DNA of 64,000 nucleotides, taken from NCBI GenBank assembly GCA_007922195.1, contig ML681964.1, positions 5,598,445 through 5,662,444 of the forward strand. Reading direction: 5' to 3'. Every line of letters starts with the position of its first letter. Positions within the stretch are counted from its first letter, which is position 1. This document shows, piece after piece, positions 55,663 to 64,000 of the stretch. The notes beneath the pieces are model-generated. The model was not told the DNA's origin. It was given only the letters and a program-made list of their open reading frames with translations, and ran no database searches. The DNA is from Podocnemis expansa (Eukaryota > Chordata > Testudines > Podocnemididae). A program made the position numbers and the translations under genes.

Positions 55663-55797
55663 TCATAGAATCATAGATTATTAAGGTTGGAAGGAACCTC
55701 AGGAGGTCATTTAATCCAACCACCCTGCTCAAAGCCAGGGCTTTGTCAAACCAGGCCTTAAAAACTTAAGAATGGAGATTCTACCACCTCTCTTCAG
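55663..55797 (-). mobile_element. CR1 3' end, minus strand
   Basis: The plus strand reads TCATAGAATCATAGATTA, GGTTGGAAGGAACCTCAGG, AGGTCATTTAATCCAACC and CCCTGCTCAAAGCCAGGG, the reverse complement of a CR1 3' terminus including the ATTCTATG octamers. About 135 bp are retained, with no coding sequence. Confidence 0.88.
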
Positions 55798-57234
55798 ATT
55801 TTCCAATTTTCACCAAAATCAACAGAATTCTATACAATGATATTTAAATATTCTCTGAGATTTTGGAATTGATTGGATGTGGAGTTCAAATGTTATCCTG
55901 TTACATACACTCAACTTGATGACTTTTGTCTGTAAGTGTCTCACTCCAGTTCACCAATTATCTTCCTTCTCATGGTGTTGAAGGGAGAAATAAGCCTTGG
56001 GAAGGGACTTGAATAAGAAGGCAGTGGCTTCTCTTTAATTCTTAAAATAGTTGGTATGGTTATTTATTCTTTTAAAAACTTATTTTTGAACTAACCACTT
56101 GGAAATTTTATATTAAATTTTCATATCAAATCAGAGGCAATACCAGTAAAAATGTTTCCAAAAATATCAGCAAACCATTTACTTCTGCTTTTCTGTAGCC
56201 TACACTCAGCAAACTGGATTATTTCTCCAAATAATTGTGGTCCTAGGACAATGGTAATGCTGTATGTCAGTCCAGGGTGTATTTTGGTAGAATTCTCAAC
56301 CCATGGAAAGAGGGAGTCAAAATGGAAACTCTGACAGATCACTGTCTATGGCAAATGACACTATGACTTACATGCAGTTACGTTACTTTTTTTTCCTCCG
56401 CTTACATTTCCAGATATCCTGATGCTAACATGATGATGAAACTGTAAAATTATAATATCAACTTTTGGATGGTCCATTATTTAATATTAACTCTTTTAGA
56501 AAATAATAAAATCTGTATCATAAACCATTCATCTCCTTTTCAGTTACTCTTCATATTTTGTATTTTCAGTGTTTTTTAAAAACATGACTTTGTTCAATCC
56601 CTGTTGTTACTATTTTATTTTACTTTAATCACAGTTTCAAATTTTGCCAGAAACTTTGTGCTGCAATAGTGTTTTATATTACCAGCTGCTATTCCTGTAT
56701 ATTAGTTGTCATAGTAAAATTATTGGGCTTCCTACACAGAGACACTGAGATTCCAAGCAATGGATACTGACATTTCTTTACAGTTCACTGACTGATAGTG
56801 GAAAATAGGTTTTCTACCAGGCTAAAATTAATCACCACTGTTACAGAAGTTGGAATGCCTTGGCAGAAACTATTATATGCTTTGTTTATATTATGCAACT
56901 GCTTTCATCTTTGTTTATTATACTAGTGATGCTATTCTCAGATATCAATAAGGACCTTACTTTCTTTCCAAAAAGAGGACTGAGGTGCATACCTTATATG
57001 TGCTACAGAGAAACAGCTCGTCCTCATTCACAGAGAGACCAATGCACAATAAATTCAGCATGCTTTCCATGAAGGTAGAAATATCCTGTAAGAATCCAAC
57101 ACAAGTATACTTTGTCGCTATTCTCTACCTCTGGCACATGCAAACTGCAATCTCTGTATATTTTACTTTACAAGATCTAGCTAACTAGCTTAGGTGCTTT
57201 CATGGCCCCCATTACCAAAGTATCTGAACACCTC
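55798..57234. other. AT-rich non-coding stretch
   Basis: No supported gene or recognised repeat. Confidence 0.5.
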
Positions 57235-57312
57235 AAAATCTTTAATGTTTGACCCTCACAACACAACTCATTACCTCCATTTTATAAATGGGAAACTGAA
57301 GCACAGAAACAT
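57235..57312 (-). mobile_element. MIR-type SINE fragment
   Basis: CCTCACAACACAACTCATTA followed by CCTCCATTTTATAAATGGG and AAACTGAAGCACAGAAAC is the minus-strand form of the MIR conserved core (the inverse of the CTGTAAAATGG block at 55.08 kb). Confidence 0.7.
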
Positions 57313-57752
57313 TAAGGATGAGATCCACGAAGGGACTTCAGTGCTGCAATGCTGAGCATCACACGGGTTTAACTTTTAGGTGACTAGAAAATCACAGGAA
57401 CAATGCTGTGATCCATAAATCTCAGTCAGGTGCCACGATTTCCCATAGAATCCTACAAGAAAAAGAAGCACTTCAGAATGGGATCCACATGCTTAGAGTG
57501 GAGTCACCAAAACTCAAGAATGGGAGATGCCAACAGGGGTATGTGCTAAGCTCTGCCACTCTTTCAGAGATAGGCACCCAATTCCAGTATGCAGGGAGGT
57601 GCCTACCTCCACTTAGTGATTCACAAACTGGAATACACATCTGGGAATCAGGCAACTTAGGCACACAGTGTGTTTCTTGAGGGAAAGTCAGGAACCTGTC
57701 TTGCCCCATACAAATGGTTGTGGTGGGGGGGCTGGTGTTAGGCCCCACCTAT

Positions 57753-57809
57753 TTGTGCAGTTGTTAGAGCACTCTCCTAGCAGGTGGGAGACCAAGGTTC
57801 AATCCTCCT
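57753..57809 (+). repeat. tRNA-like module (A and B boxes), +
   Basis: GTGCAGTTGTTAGAGCACTC resembles a tRNA D-arm/A box. It is followed, after an anticodon-sized interval, by AGGTTCAATCCTCC, a good match to the B box GGTTCRANNCC. The 5' and 3' acceptor strands do not pair well, so it is a tRNA-derived SINE head or pseudogene, not a functional tRNA. Confidence 0.5.
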
Positions 57810-58142
57810 TGGGAAAGGGGAAGACTGGACTTGACCAGGGATCTCTCTACCACTCAAGAGAGGGCTACCACTGGACCTCAGAGTCAAACTCATGCTTGCT
57901 CTCTCTCTGCCCCAATGATAGTGCCACTGTGAATAAACAGTCCTTTGGACAGACAAAAGAGAGGGCACTCACATGGGAGGTGGGAGATCCTTGATCCAGT
58001 TTCTCTGTTCCCATCACTTTTTCACTAGTTTTCCAAAAGTAGAACAGCTCCACTGACAGAAACTGAGGGAGCACCATGTCACAATATTCCAGAGCTCAAT
58101 GGCTGGAGCATTTTCCTGAGACATGTAAGACATGGGGGAGAG

Positions 58143-58203
58143 GGGGCAATTGAACCCAGATCTCCCATATCCCAGGCAAGTGCTCTAACCCCTGGACTAA
58201 AAA
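58143..58203 (-). repeat. tRNA-like module (A and B boxes), -
   Basis: On the minus strand it reads GGGGTTAGAGCACTTGCCTG, then GATCTGGGTTCAATTGCCCC. It has the same architecture and much of the same sequence as the + module 330 bp upstream. GGTTCAATTGC is a B-box-like sequence. Not a functional tRNA by eye. Confidence 0.5.
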
Positions 58204-58600
58204 TTATAAGGTGGGCAGCATCACAAACACCTCCTATGACCAGATTTTGAATAGGGACTGATACAGTAGATGGCACCTATGCACATCTACTGGGTTGGCC
58301 CAACACTCAGCTTAAGTGACCAGATGCTTTCCTTCTTCTGCTTTGTGAATTGCTATAGAGTTTACATGGGAATTAAGTGGCTGGGTGCCCAGAGTGAGGC
58401 AGCACTACACATGCCCAGAGGCTGAAACTTAGCAGCTAAGGAACTTTTGCTTCAAAAACTTAGGTGCTGAGTAAGTTTAGGTGCCTGAAGAATTTGGCCA
58501 GAGTTTTGTGAACTGGAGTGGGGCTAAACCTAGACTTCAGCACCTAGGCAGAACTGGGTGATTCACAGGAAAAGCAAATAACTGAAACCCACTTTTCTAA

Positions 58601-59769
58601 GGTCCAGCCACTGTGTCACCTTTCCTGTCCTGCAAAAGGCAGCTTTGGAGGTGCTCTGGAAATCTACTGAGTGCATAAAAACTAGAATCTAGAAAATCTA
58701 CGGCCTTCTCCAAAAAAGGTAACAATTCACTCTGTAGCATAAAAAAGCCATTCCACTTCCTTATGAAAGCATTTAACACCATGTAAAGGGCTTGGTATCT
58801 CTCAGCTATCAGCCAGCCCCCCCTCCCCCCCACATTTCAACCTATTTATGGTGCTGTAAAATCAGAGAGACAGTTTTGAGACAAAAACTGACAAAATACA
58901 GCAAGAGGCTTCTCTTTTTCAAACACCAAGATACAGTGTTAACAATATTTAAAACAGGAGGAAAGGAAATGAAAGACAGAGGATGGAAAAAGAAAAGAGA
59001 TGGAAGTGGAAGTTAGCTTTCCTGTTTAATACCACAACAAATGTTTTTCTCTTCATAAAAGAGGCAAGCATATACTGCAAGATCAAGTTCTGCCCTTTTC
59101 TGTGGTATGGGATAAGAAAGGTCATAGCAATTCTCTCCCTCATATAAGAACAAGATAAGAATTCTCCATATAGTGCTCAAGAGACAGAAGGATGACTCTT
59201 GTACCAGGCCTGTTTCGTCTTGCCTTGCATGGCTCCCTTATGGAAGGGTAAGGTTTTGTCCTAGAAATTGAAATGGGAATTCTTTTGGCACTGATCTTTG
59301 ATTACAGCATCTTATTATTTTTCCAACAGCTGTTAACATAAAAATTTACTAAGTACAAAATTTCACACTGAACAAATCTGCACTTAATCTAACCTGCTAG
59401 CAAATTTGCATCATCCTTTATTTCATATTGCCCTAAATGAAACATTCAGCCCCAAAGGAATGTTGTGCGTTTTCATCTAGTCCAAAAATGCATTCCTGCA
59501 AGATATTTATTTTGATCATACTTCAAAAGCCAATAGACCATCTTATACCCTTTAACATTAAGATTTTCCCTTATGGCTTAACTGGATTGTGGTGCATTCA
59601 ATTTTCCAAAAATATTTCAACAAATATATTTACATCCTGCAACAATCTTCAAATCCACTTATGTGTCATTAAAATGGATATAAATGTAAAATACTACTTC
59701 ACAGAGAATTGGAAATTCAAAATTACCTTCTTGCCTTCTCCCAACTTGCAGCTTTACTTCCAGTGACTG
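58601..59769. other. AT-rich non-coding stretch
   Basis: No supported gene. A C-rich run lies at 58816-58831. Confidence 0.5.
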
Positions 59770-60645
59770 CAGCCTGGTCTAAACTGCAAAGTTAGTTGAT
59801 GGATGCATGCCACTATCCACTGATCACACAACATATACATCCCCACTACCAGGTCCATTGCACTGACCGATCCCATTGAAAACACTGACTGAATAAATCT
59901 CTCTCTACAAGAGGCATAGTGCTAAAATTGAATTGGATGGGTCAAATGAAAGGCAGCGAGGCAGAGCACTGCATAAATCGACATCACTGGTCTCTGAAGT
60001 ATCTCACAATGGCCCACTGTGACTGCTCTGGACATTGCGGTTAAGTCTGCTGCACCACAGTGACTTGTACAGGAAAAAGCCCTTTCCTGGTCAAGATGTG
60101 GAAATTTCTGAATTCCCATTTCCTGTTTGGTCAGCATGGAGAGAGTTCACCAGCACAACTCATCATGGCAACTGAACACCCCAAGTGCACTCCAGCCTGG
60201 AGTATACCTGAGGTGTTGGATTTCATCTGTGAGGAGAAAGTCTGTTCAGGCACAGCTTCGATCCAGCAGAAGCAGCGTAAATATCTACAAAAAGATACTG
60301 CAAGGCACATTGGAGAAGTGGCACAACTGGGACATGCAGCATTGCCATGTTAAAATCAATTAACTCAGGCATGAATATAATTTGCTGTTGATATCAGGGG
60401 AGGAGGGGAAAGAGGGCACTGCATCATGGGATACTGAAGATGTTCCCAAAAGCCCCTGTGACTAGTCGCACTGTGAGATAGCTACCCATGGTGTGCTGCC
60501 CTGTTCATTGATACCAACACAGCTGGTACGGACACATTCACCTGACGCAATAAGCGTGGTGTGATCACATCTGACCAACCTCATTAGTTTGGTGGATGGA
60601 TGTTGACTGAAATTAAATTGACTTCACATGTAGACATACCCTGAG
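59770..60645. mobile_element. GTCTACAC-terminus element
   Basis: The left end GCAGCCTGGTCTAAACTGCA and the right end ATGTAGACATACCCTGAG are inverses after allowing for decay. Next to them GTTAGTTGATGGATG (left) and GGTGGATGGATGTTGACTGA (right) continue the terminal similarity. It is about 876 bp long, non-coding, and related by its termini to 32.43, 37.25 and 62.87 kb. Confidence 0.5.
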
Positions 60646-62867
60646 ACACTGCAGTAACATGACCAAATGATTATTTTCCACTCTCCTACGAAATTACAGT
60701 AAATCTAAATCTTCCAGTGTGTTACAGATTTCATTGTTTTGAATTAAGTGTGTTGGTGTTTGAGGTACTTGCAGAGCTGCCTTAAGGCTCCTCAAGGTCA
60801 ATAAATTAAACTACAGGAAAAAAAATCAGAGTTAACTGAACCCATCTTAAGAAACAAAGTACACTGGCCACAGAGTGAGTAATCAGAGACTTGAAACATA
60901 GTTTTACAAAATGGCATAAGCATGATGCTTTTCCCACTAACCAACAAAGCACTGTAAACACATTATAGGCTGACTATGCTTTTCAAAAGCGGATTAACAT
61001 CACATGATTTTTTGTATTGTTTACCAGGATTAAAAATAAAGTTAAGCAAGGAGTTGCCAATTCTTTATTAGGCAGGTGTGCAACTGTTTGACTAATTGCC
61101 AGTTAAAACTATGATTCTGCCATTTTTACCTATATGAATAATATTTACACAGCTGAGTACTCCTATTGAGGGAGTGGGATCACCAGTTGGAATATATTTC
61201 TAAGGTAAGGAGACTTTAAATTTTTTTTCAAAAAGCATGTGGCTTAAATTTACTAATAGAGAATCTCTTTCTCCGTATAGCTTAAATAAAATTCTTGCTT
61301 TAAGTACATTTCCTCCACTCAGAGATTACAGACGTGATAACCATATCTGCACCTTAGTTTTGTTATTTGAGACAAACAAAAACATACAAACAGCAATAAC
61401 AACACTACATCTACCCCACCCCCTTTTTATTCACAAAAATTCAGTTAACATACATACATTTTATTCATACTTAAAGTGAGAAAAACAACGTCTTCTTTTT
61501 GCATATTTAGGATATGGATGCATAAGTCCAAAAGAGGAGTCCTAAAGCACACCTGTGCCATCTTGTAGAGAAAATCCAGTTTAAATTTAAATTATCACCT
61601 AGAGAGTTCACGTGCACACCCAATCCAAACTGCAAAATGTTTTGTTCAGTGCTGTGGGGCTGGCAATGTGAATATTTTAATGCAATCAACAAAAAGTACA
61701 AATCAAATTAAAATTAACTTTAAACTTAATTCTGGAGTATGCTTTTTTTGTAATGTTTCACGCCATTTTAAATAAGTAATTAAAAGATGGAAATAGCACA
61801 CAAGGTATTGCATTTTTTTAAATTTATATTCCAAATCCCAGGTTATTTTAGCATAGTGCTTGTTCTGGTTTAAAAGAAAGGATTCTGATGTAAAAAGTTT
61901 AATTCATATATTCACTTCTTAGTCTAACAACACAAAGATTTATTTGTCTTCTATGCACGCAGGTGTAGTAGCAAAACAACAATTAGCACTTTCTCATTGG
62001 TCAGTTCAATGGATACAACTGCAAAGAGATGAGTCAGAACAAGTTTGCTTAAAAGAACATAAAATTAACTGCTATTAACAAAAATAAAATAATTAATATG
62101 GGTTACAACTTCCAAAAATTCTGAGTCATTGCTACAGGCCTTTTCAAATTAATCCCTTTATGAAGTATTAGTTATATCTGCTAATATCATATTGGACTTA
62201 TTTACTTCTGTTTTCTGTGGTCAGATCCTTGATTGCTTTCTTGTCACTATTATAGCTAAGACATTTGCAGAATTTTTTTGTACTGACGACAACTTCCCAA
62301 TCTCTCTTCTAGTTAATATGCAGTTGTGCTTTTCCATCAGTACATATTAGTTCTTCTATTTTTCACCCAAAGTTGTTATTCAAGTTCTTTCAGATCTATA
62401 TTTCTCTATACTTGTTCAGCTACTGAAGTATTTTAATTCCTAACAACATTTTTGTCATCATTCTCTCTGCATCTCTATTTAGTGAAAAGACCAAATGTAA
62501 AAATAATGCTGTTTGATAGGATAAGTTAAGACATTTGTATAAAAATGAGAATTTGTGACTTTGTTAATCCTTGTTATATCCAGTAGTAATCTCTCTGCAG
62601 CATTAAAAATGTTATTTTACAGTACAGCTATCTTACATTTCTGCCTTTTAAATCCAGTATGTAAATCCTGCTCCATTTACACATATCCAAGGCTTAGACT
62701 TGAACTGCCAGTAAGAAATCTTGTGAAATGTCTGTAAAAATACTGAACAGCTGATGTGCAGCTACCCCTCCCCACCCATACCCTCACATGTCATGATAAT
62801 ATTCTGAAAGACTAGCAAAGAGTTAACTAACTAGGATGCCTGCTGATGTTGTCAGAAGCCAGACTCA
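60646..62867. other. AT-rich non-coding stretch
   Basis: No supported gene or recognised repeat in about 2.2 kb. Confidence 0.5.
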
Positions 62868-63340
62868 GCGCTTGTCTACATTATCAGTGCAGCTGCACCA
62901 CAGTAACACTAAGGGCACAGCCACACTAGAGTGTTTACAATGGCACAGATGCACTGATATAGCTGTGCTGCTGTAAGCTCTCTAATGTCACTGTAAGCAC
63001 ATGGGATAGCTCTCCCAACAGCTTATCTACTCCAGTCCTTGTGAGCAGCAGAAGCTGCACTGGCAGGAGCTCTTCCCCTGCCAGCATCTAACTGTCCACA
63101 CTGGTGTTATGTTGGTGTAACTTATGTCACTTTGGTAGGTGAATTATTCACCTGCCTGAAATTATTCTGACATAAACTGTAGAGTGGACATAGCATTAGT
63201 GAAGACACTACCTATGCCAATGGGAGACCTTCTCCTGTTAGTATAAGTGCTCCATCTCCTGAAGAGGTCGCAGCTATGTGAATAGAGGAAGTCCTCCCAT
63301 AGACACAGTCCAGTCTACATAAGGTATTAGGTCAGTATAT
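62868..63340. mobile_element. GTCTACA-terminus element(s), possibly nested
   Basis: The left end is GCGCTTGTCTACATTATCAG. A second start-like sequence, TAAGGGCACAGCCACACTAG, lies at about 62910. The right side has CCAGTCTACATAAGG. The interior contains GTGGACATAGCATTAG and AAACTGTAGAGTGGACATAG, further inverted ends. Two related miniature elements may be superposed. No coding capacity. Confidence 0.45.
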
Positions 63341-63420
63341 TTACATTGCTATGGGATGTGTTTATTCTGTAGACCAATCCTTTTATTCTTCAGTTGTACC
63401 TTTCCAAATTGCTCCTTATC

Positions 63421-63512
63421 TAGGCTGATCCCATGTCTCAAATTCTATATAGACAGTCCTGATATTTCATCCCACCCCGTCTCAATTTTTCACGCTTGTG
63501 ATCCGGTCACCC
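63421..63512. mobile_element. Short hAT-like element (AGGGTGACC family)
   Basis: AGGCTGATCCCATGTCTC on the left and GATCCGGTCACCCT on the right are degenerate inverses of one terminus. Between them lie GACAGTCCTGATATTTC and CACCCCGTCTCAATTTTTCA. This matches the pattern of a short sauropsid non-autonomous family ending GGTCACCCT. The target duplication is not clear. Confidence 0.5.
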
Positions 63513-63642
63513 TACTTCCTATTAGATCCTATAAAAGAGTATAAAAAAGTCAGTTTCCAAGTACAATCTAGATTCAGTCCCCCACTCATTTTTTCTCTTA
63601 GTCCTACATAGTTTCCACCTTCCCCCCTTTTAAGTACTACTG

Positions 63643-64000
63643 CAGGGGTTGCCAAACTTACAGAACTCAAGAGCTGCACAAGTCGATTATTATTCGAGAG
63701 CTACACTGAGGTGTAAAACCACATTTTTTTTTACCTACTCCAAAATTAGTAAGCTTAAAATTCATTGCATACTTTAATTTTATCGTAAAAATAGGGCAAA
63801 TATTTATCCTACTAATGTCAGATTCTAATAATTATTTAAGATTACCATGAAACTAGGCCTATACAGTAAAAACTTAGCTGTCGCTAGATGTAGAACACTA
63901 CAAGCTTGAGGCAAGTTTTTTTAAAATCTGGGCAGTAACTTGTCAATGCAGTAGATAAAAGCTCTCTCGGATGCTGATCTCTAAGTATTGCACAATGTTT
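63643..64000 (+). mobile_element. Start of a hAT-like element, cut by window end
   Basis: Begins CAGGGGTTGCCAAACTTACAG, then CTCAAGAGCTGCACA and GAGAGCTACACTGAGG, sister to the 15.64-kb copy (GGCCAAACTGCAGCTCAGG, GAGCTGCACGTGG). The right end is not visible before the window stops, and the sequence after about 63730 is AT-rich and may already be flank. Confidence 0.45.

Larger units (their letters stand above)
57313..58600. repeat. Repeat unit with two inverted tRNA-like modules
   Basis: About 1.3 kb of moderately GC-rich sequence, symmetrical on a coarse scale. tRNA-like modules lie at 57753-57809 (+) and 58143-58203 (-). Outer parts on both sides contain AGGTG/GATTCACA/TTAGGTGC motifs in opposite sense (for example TAGTGATTCACAAACTGG at 57616 against GGGTGATTCACAGG at 58556). 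The structure suggests a non-autonomous element with long inverted ends. I cannot name the family, and the boundaries are approximate. Confidence 0.42.

Noticed and set aside
57753..58203. Functional tRNA genes
   Set aside because: A- and B-box-like motifs are present, but acceptor strands do not pair and no anticodon arm could be confirmed.

Overview
The window looks like non-coding nuclear DNA from a sauropsid vertebrate, most probably a turtle, with a crocodilian as the second choice. The grounds are a CR1 LINE ending in the usual ATTCTATG octamer repeat, MIR-type SINEs, a DIRS-type retrotransposon, a Penelope-like element, an R2-type LINE remnant, many hAT-like and palindromic miniature elements, and an AT-rich background with CA, A and T runs. 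I found no host exon, rRNA, canonical tRNA gene or promoter. Every long open frame that I can recognise belongs to a mobile element.

Layout. 2.5-4.05 kb: a 5'-truncated CR1 (+). 5.06-6.8 kb: two hAT-like non-autonomous elements. 12.25-12.96 kb: a Penelope-like relic (-) with a GIY-YIG endonuclease. 13.42-13.85 kb: a GC-rich hAT-like element with an 8-bp target duplication. 17.24-17.88 kb: a Penelope-derived unit with inverted ends. 23.1-25.18 kb: a GC-rich R2-type LINE (-) holding the end of the reverse transcriptase, a zinc knuckle and a restriction-like endonuclease, broken by one frameshift in a C10 run. 25.3-26.17 kb: an older CR1 tail interrupted by a hAT-like insertion. 32.43-34.1 kb: a miniature element disrupted by a Penelope fragment and another hAT-like copy. 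34.9-36.6 kb: a probable Tx1-like LINE remnant (-). 37.25-37.96 kb: a 710-bp palindrome. 43.24-44.21 kb: two more GC-rich hAT-like copies. 46.85-52.73 kb: a nearly full-length DIRS element (-). 54.97-63.9 kb: MIR, CR1, paired tRNA-like modules and more miniature elements.

The DIRS element is the main system. Read on the minus strand it carries a gag-like region with a Cys-rich N-terminus, a reverse transcriptase/RNase H with its catalytic residues, and a tyrosine recombinase. Its termini are inverted, and an internal complementary region pairs with both outer ends, which is the arrangement used for circle-mediated replication in this order. All three frames carry stops or frameshifts, so this copy is dead. 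The hAT-like copies form a second theme: four share termini beginning CAGGGG and a GC-rich, partly tandem interior, and 8-bp flanking duplications mark them as DNA transposons. Their 51-bp internal units are a multiple of three, so they create long but meaningless proline-rich open frames.
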